Below, piece after piece: positions 18,039 through 26,777 of a DNA stretch of 60,438 bases. Positions within the stretch are counted from its first letter, which is position 1; each line of letters begins with the position of its first letter. Location of the stretch: NCBI GenBank assembly GCA_031262105.1, contig JAISIH010000052.1, positions 1 through 60,438 of the forward strand, written 5' to 3'. Both the position numbers and the translations under genes were made by a program. The stretch comes from Ruminococcus sp. GTDB lineage: Bacteria; Bacillota; Clostridia; Oscillospirales; Ruminococcaceae. The notes under the pieces were generated by a model. It was not told where the DNA came from and searched no databases. It saw nothing but the letters and a program-made list of their open reading frames with translations.

Positions 18039-18055
18039 GTATAATGTAATTATAC
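18039..18055. promoter_or_regulatory. Perfect palindrome upstream of XRE regulator
   Basis: GTATAAT-GTA-ATTATAC. Confidence 0.45.
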
Positions 18056-18142
18056 ATCAAAATAAGCGATTTGTAAATAGATAAATGGGAAATTTATCGT
18101 ATCAAGTTGCTGAACTTTAGCGCGTTTATTTGTTGAAAATAA

Positions 18143-19663
18143 CTAAATGTCACCTTTATTTTCAGATTTTTCGGCTAAAACACGTCGTGCGGAAGTTATT
18201 AAATCCGAATAATGAATTGAATCGGAAGTTACATAAACATGGTCTATGTAATCATTTACCAAAAATTCGAGGTCGTCCGGCTCGGATTTTGTCTTTGTAA
18301 GATACTCAATTACGATTTTTTTCGCATGAAGGCTTTCAATTTCGCAGTCGAATGGTTCTGTAAGATAACGGTAAATAATCGCAAAATCGCTGTCTTCACC
18401 GACAAGCTCGGTCAATGCTTTTGTCAGGTCAATGGGGTGAACAGCCGTCGGTATGTATTCCGTTAACGCCGCCGCCGCACCCGGAATCGTCAAGAATTCC
18501 GGCAGACGTGAGAAATCGTTGATGTTGTCCATGCAGATGTTGATGTCGTTAGATAAAACCGGGTTTTTCATGAGGCGCAACAGGGCATATTCGTACTGCT
18601 TTGACTTCATGCACGAAGCGGTAAGCATAGAAGCGGCAAGTTTCACAGCGTTATCGGATGTGCAAATCGCGGGATAAATCCGCCTGTTTACAGCGAACCG
18701 CTCGTAATTCTCGTTAAAAATTCTATAGTATTCCTCAAAATTTGTCAGCATCTTAACCGCGGTGTCGTAATCATCACTGCGCGCAGCCGTCGCACCGGTG
18801 ATGAAGGCATCCTCAATGTCGGTGTAAAGAAGCTTTTTTATATCACCGTAATCAGCCCCGCGAAGTTTTTTGTAATCTTCGTGAAGTTCAAGCGTTTTGT
18901 CGTATTCGTTTTCCGTATAATGGTACTGCATTTTTCGGATGTAAAGCGCGGATTTATAGTAGGGGTCGGCGTTGTCCGAAAGGCGCAAACCATCATCCCA
19001 AGCCTTTTCAGCCTCAAAAATGTCATACTTGCAGAGCGAATCAAAAAGGGTTAAATCTAATCTGATTTTTGTTTCGGGGGTTTCGCAGTCAGGCGCGGCA
19101 ATACGGCACATCGCGACATTCCGAAGCTCTTTTGCGCGGATTACAGCTTGCAGATAACCGCTGTGTTCGAGCGTTATTTTGAGGAATTTACAATTTTTCG
19201 GAATTTCGGCGAACGTTTCGTTAATCTTACCGACAAAGCGCGTCTCCGGCGTGAATTTTACGAGACGTATAGAGTTTGAAAAATGTTCATAATTATTGTT
19301 ATTTATGGCAGTGTGAATATCGACAGAAGCGCAGTCATAATTTTTGTAATCCCCGGAGATGAAAAACTCCGCAAGGTCATTGTTTTCGGGCAAAATCTCG
19401 TCCGCATCAATATACATGAACCATTCGGAATCGACTTTCTCGAAAATCGCGTTACGAGCTTCGGAAAAATCGGTATTCCATGCGTGTTCAAAAAACACGT
19501 CTGCACGTTTTTCGGCTATCTTTTTCGTGTCGTCAGACGAGCCGGTGTCCGCAATAATAACCTTGCAGTCTACCGCCTTGCGGAGCGTTTCGAGGCTGTC
19601 AAGGCAGAGTGTAAGCTTTTTTTCCTCATTTTTAACAATTATTCCGATTGATAATGTATTCAT
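18143..19663 (-). CDS. Glycosyltransferase family 2 protein with long helical/TPR-like C-terminus
   Basis: MNTLSIGIIVKNEEKKLTLCLDSL...VIIADTGSSDDTKKIAEK...WFMYIDADEIL. Start chosen at 19663 rather than the ORF maximum at 19717. Confidence 0.85.
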   Translation of the reverse strand: MNTLSIGIIVKNEEKKLTLCLDSLETLRKAVDCKVIIADTGSSDDTKKIAEKRADVFFEHAWNTDFSEARNAIFEKVDSEWFMYIDADEILPENNDLAEFFISGDYKNYDCASVDIHTAINNNNYEHFSNSIRLVKFTPETRFVGKINETFAEIPKNCKFLKITLEHSGYLQAVIRAKELRNVAMCRIAAPDCETPETKIRLDLTLFDSLCKYDIFEAEKAWDDGLRLSDNADPYYKSALYIRKMQYHYTENEYDKTLELHEDYKKLRGADYGDIKKLLYTDIEDAFITGATAARSDDYDTAVKMLTNFEEYYRIFNENYERFAVNRRIYPAICTSDNAVKLAASMLTASCMKSKQYEYALLRLMKNPVLSNDINICMDNINDFSRLPEFLTIPGAAAALTEYIPTAVHPIDLTKALTELVGEDSDFAIIYRYLTEPFDCEIESLHAKKIVIEYLTKTKSEPDDLEFLVNDYIDHVYVTSDSIHYSDLITSARRVLAEKSENKGDI

Positions 19664-19700
19664 ATAAATTCTTTCAAGGAGATTTTTAATACTTTTCCCC

Positions 19701-19858
19701 GATAAAGATGCAGGCATCTTTATCGCCGGCGGCTCCGCCGGCAGCTCGCCCTTGGCGAGCCGGAATCGTCATGACTAATCCAAAAACGGCTTCGCCGTTT
19801 CACGAAGCAAAGCTTCGTGCAGATAAAAACATTTTCAATGTTTTTATCTGGGATTAGT
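19701..19858. repeat. Cluster of six perfect hairpins; the last three enclosed by an outer 8-bp stem (cloverleaf-like)
   Basis: 19701-19724, 19725-19742, 19744-19760, 19784-19800, 19801-19819 and 19820-19850 are perfect inverted repeats; ACTAATCC 19774-19781 pairs with GGATTAGT 19851-19858. Confidence 0.9.
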
Positions 19859-19910
19859 ATAAACATTATACCATAAATCTTTATATTTTGCAAGTGTTAA
19901 CGTAAATTTT

Positions 19911-19948
19911 ACAAAAAAACAAGCCGCCCAAATTTTCGAGGGCGGCTT
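19911..19948 (-). terminator. Terminator after OadB-like gene
   Basis: AAGCCGCCC...GGGCGGCTT 9-bp stem with poly-T on the minus strand. Confidence 0.8.
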
Positions 19949-19955
19949 GAGAGGT

Positions 19956-21176
19956 TTAACCGATAATGTTGAGCAGAACACCGGCGGCGACGGCAGAACC
20001 GATAACCCCCGCGACGTTCGGACCCATGGCGTGCATGAGCAGGAAGTTTGTCGGGTCGGTTTCAGAACCGACTTTTTGCGAGATACGCGCCGCCATAGGA
20101 ACGGCGGAAACCCCGGCAGAACCGATAAGCGGGTTAACTTTCTTCCCTGTGACAAGATACATAATCTTGCCGAAAAGAACGCCGCAAGCCGTGCCGATTG
20201 CGAATGCAACAACCCCGAGGAGCAGAACCTGCAAGAAGCGCGGGCTTAAAACCTTGTCCGCAACGGTTGTCGCGCCGACTGAGATGCCGAGGAAGATTGT
20301 GACAATATTCATCAGCTCGTTCTGAGCGGTCTTTTCAAGCCTGCCGACAACGCCGGATTCCTTAAAGAGATTGCCGAGCATGAGCATACCTACGAGCGGT
20401 GTTGCCGAGGGAACGAGGAAGTTAATTACAATTGTTACAATAATCGGGAAGAGAATCTTTTCGGTTTGTGAAACGGGGCGGAGCGCGTCCATCTTAACGG
20501 AGCGTTCTTGCTTTGTGGTCAAAAGCCGCATTATCGGGGGTTGGATAACCGGGACAAGCGCCATATATGTATACGCCGCAAGCGCGATTACGCCGACATC
20601 AATCCCGAACGGTATGCCTGTCTGGCTTACGCCGCCGGATAAAAGCTGGGTTGAAACGTAAATCGCCGTCGGACCGTCAGCACCGCCGATTATTGCGATT
20701 GAGCCGCATTCTTCCGGGGTAAAACCGAAGAAGGCTGCGCCGATAAAGGTTAAGAATATGCCCGCTTGAGCCGCCGCACCTAAAAGGAAGCTTTTCGGGT
20801 TAGCGATAAGGGGACCGAAATCGGTCATACAACCGATACCGAGGAATATAAGCGGAGGGAAAATCTGGAGTTTTACGCCGAGGTACAGAAGGTCAAGGAG
20901 TCCGCCTTCGTGCAAGACGTTCGAGAAGTTTATTTCACCGTCGAAAAGTTCCGGGTGGAACATCTCCGCGTAGGGTAAATTTGTAAGGAGCATACCGAAT
21001 GCAATCGGCAGAAGAAGGAGCGGCTCGAATTTTTTCTTTATGGCAAGGTACATGAAGACGAATGAAATGAGTATCATTATCAGTCTTTTTATGCCGTCGG
21101 GCTCGGTGAAAAGGTAGTATATGCCGGATTCCTGCAAAACGCCGATGATGGTTTCTGAAAAAGATTTTATCTCCAT
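19956..21176 (-). CDS. oadB: Sodium ion-translocating decarboxylase subunit beta
   Basis: GGADGPTAIYVSTQLL, FGPLIANPKSFLLGAAAQ and LGIGCMTDFGPL typical of OadB/GcdB/MmdB. Confidence 0.9.
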   Translation of the reverse strand: MEIKSFSETIIGVLQESGIYYLFTEPDGIKRLIMILISFVFMYLAIKKKFEPLLLLPIAFGMLLTNLPYAEMFHPELFDGEINFSNVLHEGGLLDLLYLGVKLQIFPPLIFLGIGCMTDFGPLIANPKSFLLGAAAQAGIFLTFIGAAFFGFTPEECGSIAIIGGADGPTAIYVSTQLLSGGVSQTGIPFGIDVGVIALAAYTYMALVPVIQPPIMRLLTTKQERSVKMDALRPVSQTEKILFPIIVTIVINFLVPSATPLVGMLMLGNLFKESGVVGRLEKTAQNELMNIVTIFLGISVGATTVADKVLSPRFLQVLLLGVVAFAIGTACGVLFGKIMYLVTGKKVNPLIGSAGVSAVPMAARISQKVGSETDPTNFLLMHAMGPNVAGVIGSAVAAGVLLNIIG

Positions 21177-21184
21177 TTTTTAGT

Positions 21185-21607
21185 TCACCAACCCGTTCTG
21201 CTTAAATTTTTCATTGAGGAAACTGTCCCCGCATAGCCCCATTCGGTGCTTCTGCGCTTTCCCGATTTGCGCGGTTTTTTAACTGCAATGCCGGTAACAA
21301 CGCCCTTGCCGTCGGTGAACGCCGCAACAGCCGCCGTAATCGCCGCGATAACGCCTTGGGGTATACCCGAAGCCGCCGCTTGCGCCGAACCAGTAGTCAC
21401 TGCTTGCGCTGAACCCGCCGTCTGCGTTACAGCCGCCTTTTCGTCAGGCTTTTTATCGTTTTTGTCCTGCTTGTTTTTATTAATTGCGGTGAAAACTTTC
21501 CCGTACGCCCAAACGACAGCAATTAGTATAATGAGAGCCGCGAATACTATCACAAGCCCGGTCAGAACAACGGTAAAAACCTCGCCCCACGATAAAAGCA
21601 TCTCCAT
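21185..21607 (-). CDS. oadG: OadG family (gamma/delta) subunit-like protein
   Basis: Single N-terminal TM (VFTVVLTGLVIVFAALIILIAVVWAYGKV), Ala/Thr/Ser linker, immediately upstream of oadB. Confidence 0.75.
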   Translation of the reverse strand: MEMLLSWGEVFTVVLTGLVIVFAALIILIAVVWAYGKVFTAINKNKQDKNDKKPDEKAAVTQTAGSAQAVTTGSAQAAASGIPQGVIAAITAAVAAFTDGKGVVTGIAVKKPRKSGKRRSTEWGYAGTVSSMKNLSRTGW

Positions 21608-21713
21608 ATATAAACCTCAAATTTTTTCAAAAATCAAATTTAGTATAACATATTTCGCGATTTAATTATAGTGGATTTAATAAATTTTTAATGGACATTT
21701 TGTGAAAACAAAA

Positions 21714-21738
21714 CCCGCGCAAATTTCTTCACGCGGGC
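21714..21738 (-). terminator. Terminator after second dynamin-like gene
   Basis: CCCGCG...CGCGGG stem with T-rich tract on the minus strand. Confidence 0.65.
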
Positions 21739-21745
21739 TGACGAG

Positions 21746-23554
21746 TTATTTAACTTTGTATTTTGAAAGGATTACCGAAGCACTCTCTAAAATCTGCGCG
21801 GCGTTTTGAAGATGCCGCTTTAGAGCAGGGGATTCGGACTCGGAGGAAATCCCGGCGCGGGCTTGTTCAACCGCATCTCGCCCGGCTTCGGATTGGGCGG
21901 TATAAACGGCGTCGATAGTCTCAAGCGCGGAAGTTTCCATGATGTCGTATGCCTTTTTCAGGTCTTTTACAACATTATTCCGTATGTCGTCATAGTTTTC
22001 GAGAACTGCATCAATCGTGTCGGTACGCTCGCGCTTTTTAAGCATTGACCTAAACTGCGAAACCGTCCCGGCAGGGAAACCATCGTAAAGCGGCGTGTCT
22101 TTCGACTCGCGGGCAGCAGTCATAACCGTGTCGGCGACAACCATACCCATCTCGCCGGTAAGTTCCTTTTGCAGGCGGGTTGAGTCAAGCCCCAAGCCCC
22201 CGGCAAGATCGGCGATACCGAGCTTTCGGGAGAGTTCTTCGCCTATGGAGCGGTTCATGCTGTCGAGGGTGCCTTTGTGTACCTCAATGCATTTGCGGTA
22301 CGCTTCGCCGACCTTATCGACGAGGAAAGAATAGAAATATTTGTCAATATCTTCGTTATCGGAATCAAGCCTTGCCTTAACAATATCCTCGCGGAAATGA
22401 GCGAAAAACTCGTAGATCCATTGTTCCGCCTGTTGAAGCATCTCTGTAACCGAAAGATGAATCTTCGGCTTCTGATATTCGAGGGCGTTTTTGAGATTGT
22501 CAATCTCTTCGTCGAGCATAACCGCAAGCTCGTCAAGCTTTTTCTTCGACATCTCCGACATACTCTGAATCATATTAATCCGTGCGAGAGAGTCGTCAAC
22601 CATCAGCGAGAGCATTGCGATAATCCGCCCGGCTTTAATTGTATCTTTTTGAACAATTAATTCCCGGCGCAGAGCCATCTCGAAGCGGAGGAATTCATTC
22701 TCGTAAAATTCCTGAAAACCCTTTATGTCGGGACGGTTAAGCCCAATTTTCCGTCTGTATTCGTCGATCCCCGAAACGCCGTAAACAAGTGCGTTCGGGA
22801 TTATTGCCTGACAACGATCGGTAATCCGCCCGATAATCTTCTGTATATCCTCCATGGTGTTCATTGCGTCAATCATATTGACAAGCACAAAGAACTTGGT
22901 AAATTCCTGCGGGCGGACATATGACGCAAGGAAATTCTGTTCTGACTCGGACATCGGGGTAAGAGCGGAGGCAATGTAAACAATTGCATCGGCGTTTACA
23001 AGGTAGTCTTGCACCTGTTTATCAAGCCTGTCAAGGTCCGAAAGCCCCGGCGTATCGACAATGCGAATCTCTTTGAGAAGCTCCGCATCACCCTTAATGT
23101 CAATGTGGTCAATATCGTCCGAAAAAGCCTTGGAGAGCCGCTCAAGCCGTTCGCGAACGAGGTCTTCGGGGGTTAGCGGTATACGCTGACCGCTTTTTAA
23201 GACTGCTTCGGCGGTGTTATAATCGCCGTATGATATACAGTTTATGGTAAATGTCTCCGGCGCAACGTTAACAGGGGTCATATTCTTCCCTAAAATTGCG
23301 TTTATGACGGTTGATTTACCGCGCTTAAAGTCGCCGATAACGACGAGCGAGAAGGGTTCGGTCCTGCGGGCGGTTATTGCTCTGTCCCAGTCTGAAAGCC
23401 GCCCGGAAAGCTCTGTCCCGAGTGCGCTTTTAACGGCTGCATTTGAAATAAGCTTTTTTATCTCACCGGCGACAAATTCAATATCGAGTGAAACGGTATC
23501 GGACGGGGTATTTTCATTTGCGACGGGGTTTTGTATGGTCGAGAGTTCACTCAT
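21746..23554 (-). CDS. Dynamin-family GTPase (soluble-looking paralogue)
   Basis: G1 VVIGDFKRGKSTVINAILG, G3 RIVDTPGLSDLDRL, G4-like VNMIDAM; long helical C-terminus; no obvious TM. Confidence 0.85.
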   Translation of the reverse strand: MSELSTIQNPVANENTPSDTVSLDIEFVAGEIKKLISNAAVKSALGTELSGRLSDWDRAITARRTEPFSLVVIGDFKRGKSTVINAILGKNMTPVNVAPETFTINCISYGDYNTAEAVLKSGQRIPLTPEDLVRERLERLSKAFSDDIDHIDIKGDAELLKEIRIVDTPGLSDLDRLDKQVQDYLVNADAIVYIASALTPMSESEQNFLASYVRPQEFTKFFVLVNMIDAMNTMEDIQKIIGRITDRCQAIIPNALVYGVSGIDEYRRKIGLNRPDIKGFQEFYENEFLRFEMALRRELIVQKDTIKAGRIIAMLSLMVDDSLARINMIQSMSEMSKKKLDELAVMLDEEIDNLKNALEYQKPKIHLSVTEMLQQAEQWIYEFFAHFREDIVKARLDSDNEDIDKYFYSFLVDKVGEAYRKCIEVHKGTLDSMNRSIGEELSRKLGIADLAGGLGLDSTRLQKELTGEMGMVVADTVMTAARESKDTPLYDGFPAGTVSQFRSMLKKRERTDTIDAVLENYDDIRNNVVKDLKKAYDIMETSALETIDAVYTAQSEAGRDAVEQARAGISSESESPALKRHLQNAAQILESASVILSKYKVK

Positions 23555-24526
23555 CTATTTCACGCCCCCTTCCGAGATGATGACACAACGCACCTCCATG
23601 GCTTGCTTGTTAACAAGGTGCGAAACGGTCGGATGTGCGTCGGTACGTCGGTTATATAAAACTTCGCAGTTAATAAACTCAAGACCGCAGCACAGCCTCC
23701 TGTAAAGATCGGAATAGGATGAATCGAGAGAGATACTCCTCGCAGGGGTAAAATGTATCTTCTCGTAGCCCTCGATAATACCGTCTTCGGTGAGGTTTTC
23801 AGCCTTATAAATCCCGGTAATCCCGGAAGAAATTGCCCCAAGCGCAACCTTAACATAATCTGCCGGCTCGTCAAGGGAAATTATCCCGGCACGGTCGCAG
23901 GTTATATCAGAAAGACGATACCATTCTGCAAGGGCGTTTTTTATGTTGCTGTCGGTTAACGTCTCGCGCCTGTCGCTGTCAGCCCCGGCAAGCCCGTAAA
24001 GCACGGCGGCGGATTTATAGAGACAATGCCCGTTCTGAATACGCCCGCACTCACGCCCGATAAGGAACTTGAGAAGCTTCTCGTCCCCGCATTCCGCAAG
24101 CCCCGAGGAGATAACTATACAGGGTTCGGCGATGTTTTCGCCCTCGAGGGAGTAGATGACGTATTTAGATGTCGCAACGACAAACACCATCGGAAGCACC
24201 ATATTAAGGCGTTCCGCGCATTTTACGGAAATTTCATAAACGGCGGAAAATTTAAGCGAACCCGCCTTAGCGGAACTCCCGAAAGCCATTCGATAGGTTT
24301 CGGCAATGTAGCCGAAAACAGGTTTTAAAACCTTTGTCATACCGAACATACCGCCGAGCTTTTGTCTGTAATCGGTGTCTCCGTCGAATGCGTAGTCAAG
24401 CTTCCCGCCGATGAGGTGCGAGTCGGATTTTAAGGCATGGGCTTTTGAACGCGCCGATACGTAATGGTAAAAATTAGTATCAATATCAAACAGAGGGTTA
24501 GTAAGAGTTTCAATCAAATTTATCAC
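23555..24526 (-). CDS. M48 peptidase-like protein with degenerate zinc site (putative pseudopeptidase)
   Basis: Position of HExxH reads IGRECGRIQNGH; downstream WYRLSDITCDRAGIISLDEP matches the M48 third-ligand region with E replaced by D; RRTDAHPTVSHLV matches the M48 HP motif. Confidence 0.7.
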   Translation of the reverse strand: MINLIETLTNPLFDIDTNFYHYVSARSKAHALKSDSHLIGGKLDYAFDGDTDYRQKLGGMFGMTKVLKPVFGYIAETYRMAFGSSAKAGSLKFSAVYEISVKCAERLNMVLPMVFVVATSKYVIYSLEGENIAEPCIVISSGLAECGDEKLLKFLIGRECGRIQNGHCLYKSAAVLYGLAGADSDRRETLTDSNIKNALAEWYRLSDITCDRAGIISLDEPADYVKVALGAISSGITGIYKAENLTEDGIIEGYEKIHFTPARSISLDSSYSDLYRRLCCGLEFINCEVLYNRRTDAHPTVSHLVNKQAMEVRCVIISEGGVK

Positions 24527-24532
24527 CCTCCC

Positions 24533-26581
24533 TTATTCCATGTCGAATGACAGCTGTTTGTGAAGATTATAGCTCTCCGCAAGCAGACTGCCGATGTATT
24601 CAGCCATATTTCCGAGGCGGTCGCGTTCTGCGTCGGAGAGTTCTCTCCGCTGTTCTTTCATCTCGTTGAGACGGTCGAGGGTTGTCTGAGTATCTGCAAG
24701 AATCGCTTCGGTTTCCTTTTCAATCTTCGTTTTTAAGCCTTCAAAGGAAGCGTAAACCTGCTGACGAACGGTTTCGGAGAAGTCGGAGTTAATCTTCATC
24801 TCCTTAAATTGTTTGTGAACGGCGATTTTTAGGTTTTGTTTGAACTTTTCTATCCGTTCGTCCGAAAGGAATTTTTCAACCGAAAATTTCCCCGCGAATG
24901 CCCCGGTTAACCCCGCAAGAGCAAGGATAGTGAGGGTTACAGGACCTCCTACAAAACCGAGAACCCCGGCAAGTACAAATCCCGTTACGGCAACCGCGCC
25001 GCTCGATAAAAGCCCCGATGCGCCGCCGAGCAAAGCCCCTTTAACACCGGCTTCGCGCATACCGATAAATAGTCCGCCTGTGCCGATAGTCCCAAGCACC
25101 ACGCTTATAACCGAGTCAACAGCACCTCCCGCACGTCTCCCGCGGTTTGCGGAAAGGGAGAACATCTCCTGAATACGGTTAACGGAGGCGAAGAACTCGT
25201 TCTCGAAGCCTTGAAGTCTTGATGCTTCGTCGGAAAGGGCAATGTTAATCTCGTTTTGAATCTGTTCGCAGATGAGCTGGGCTTTGTTTTCAATGTTGTC
25301 GCGGATCTTGTCGGTAATCCGCATATGTACCTTTTTGAGGTTATCCTTTTTAAGGTCCTCCGCCGACATCATGAACCCGTCCACAACGTCCATGGCGGTG
25401 TCTTCGATCTGCTGCCAATAGCTCTCGAGGATCGGTTTTAAGCCGCCGTAAACATTCGCCGCAGCATCGTTAATCTTAACGAATTCGAGACGTTTTTTGG
25501 TGCGGATCTCGTCAATCTCGGCAGTTGCGTCCCTGTATTTGTCCATGAACTCGTCGGTCGCCATCATCAGCGCGTTTTCGCGGAGAAGGATTATGTTTAG
25601 TATCTCCGAACCGGAGCTGATAATTTTATTTGCCAAAATCTGCAAGGCAATCGAGCCGCGTTCGACGGTTAACATATGTTCGAGAGCCTGTTCAAACTGC
25701 GGGAAGTTACTCTCCGCAAGGGCTGTTTCGTCGCCCTGCTCCTTCGCGGTAAGGGCTTTTTTCGCATACACTCCGAACACACGCGGAGTGCCTATCTTGC
25801 GCTTATAAACGGCGAACTCCTTGCTGCCCTCGCCCATGACCTGCTTTGCCTTCTCCATGACGTAGCTTTCTATACGCCTGCGGACAGTCTCGACAATCCG
25901 CTCTTCGTCCTCTTTCGAGAATGTCCCGAAGCAGTTTACGGCAAAGATAATACGCCCGAGATCGGACGTTAACATCTTGTTTTCTAAGAATTCTTTCTCG
26001 AACTGCGAGAACGGGCTGTTCGCGGAGATAACGAAAACAGCCGCATCAATCTCCGGCAGAATCGACAGAGTTACGTTTGTCATCTGTTCATCATCGTTAA
26101 GCCCCGGCGTGTCTATAATGTCAACGTTGTTTTTACAGAACGCCGTATCATAGTAGACTGTAGCCTGTTTCACGCTTTCGGCGGTACGCTCCGACTCAAA
26201 GGTGAGCTTCGTAACGTAATCCGAAAGCTTCTCGACAGGGACTTTAACCTGTGAGCCGTCCTTGAACTCAACGATAACGTAAGGATCGCTTGAATATGTA
26301 ATGCGGTTTAGGGCGGCGGTTGCTGGTAAGACATCGGAGGGAAGCACATCTTCGCCCAAAATAGCGTTAATGATGGTACTCTTTCCGCGCTTAAATTCCC
26401 CGACAACGGCAACCTCAAAATGTTCCTTTACGGCTTTTTCAAGCGTATCCGTAATCGAATCCGACGTTTTTTCAAGCGCAAGGCTGTCGGCGAATTCCCG
26501 AAGTTTTTGAAGCTCCTCAACTATATCGGCGACTGTTGCCTTATACGCCGAATAGCTCCCGTACTGTATTGTTTGCTCCAT
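24533..26581 (-). CDS. Dynamin-family GTPase with hydrophobic membrane-insertion segment
   Basis: G1 VVGEFKRGKSTIINAILGEDVLPSDVLPATAAL, G3 DIIDTPGLNDDEQM; Gly-rich hydrophobic stretch VISVVLGTIGTGGLFIGMREAGVKGALLGGASGLLSSGAVAVTGFVLAGVLGFVGGPVTLTILALAGLTGAF. Confidence 0.88.
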   Translation of the reverse strand: MEQTIQYGSYSAYKATVADIVEELQKLREFADSLALEKTSDSITDTLEKAVKEHFEVAVVGEFKRGKSTIINAILGEDVLPSDVLPATAALNRITYSSDPYVIVEFKDGSQVKVPVEKLSDYVTKLTFESERTAESVKQATVYYDTAFCKNNVDIIDTPGLNDDEQMTNVTLSILPEIDAAVFVISANSPFSQFEKEFLENKMLTSDLGRIIFAVNCFGTFSKEDEERIVETVRRRIESYVMEKAKQVMGEGSKEFAVYKRKIGTPRVFGVYAKKALTAKEQGDETALAESNFPQFEQALEHMLTVERGSIALQILANKIISSGSEILNIILLRENALMMATDEFMDKYRDATAEIDEIRTKKRLEFVKINDAAANVYGGLKPILESYWQQIEDTAMDVVDGFMMSAEDLKKDNLKKVHMRITDKIRDNIENKAQLICEQIQNEINIALSDEASRLQGFENEFFASVNRIQEMFSLSANRGRRAGGAVDSVISVVLGTIGTGGLFIGMREAGVKGALLGGASGLLSSGAVAVTGFVLAGVLGFVGGPVTLTILALAGLTGAFAGKFSVEKFLSDERIEKFKQNLKIAVHKQFKEMKINSDFSETVRQQVYASFEGLKTKIEKETEAILADTQTTLDRLNEMKEQRRELSDAERDRLGNMAEYIGSLLAESYNLHKQLSFDME

Positions 26582-26731
26582 AGGTGGTAATGGGGAGCGG
26601 ATCTATACGAAATCCTGCGAAAACTTTTTCGCGTTATCCCGCCGTAACTATCCGCTCTCGATCCCCCTTTCCCCAAATATATTCTTGGGAAGGCTGAATT
26701 AGTATTTTTTTTCGTTAGCACTTTGTCACAA
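26582..26731 (-). promoter_or_regulatory. Structured 5' leader of the dynamin operon
   Basis: Nested complementarity: GGGGAGCGGAT(26592-26602)/ATCCGCT(26650-26656)...CCCC; internal perfect hairpin GCGAAAA-CT-TTTTCGC 26617-26632. Confidence 0.55.
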
Positions 26732-26736
26732 ATTAC

Positions 26737-26765
26737 ATTATACCAAATTTGCAGAAAAAAGTCAA
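26737..26765 (-). promoter_or_regulatory. Sigma-70-type promoter of the dynamin operon
   Basis: Minus strand TTGACT - 17 bp - TATAAT. Confidence 0.8.
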
Positions 26766-26777
26766 CCGCTAAAACGT

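Noticed and set aside
19774-19858. Interpretation of the cloverleaf as a tRNA gene
   Set aside because: Hairpin stems and 3-nt loops do not match D, anticodon or T-arm lengths or the GTTCRA T-loop motif; treated as a palindromic element instead.
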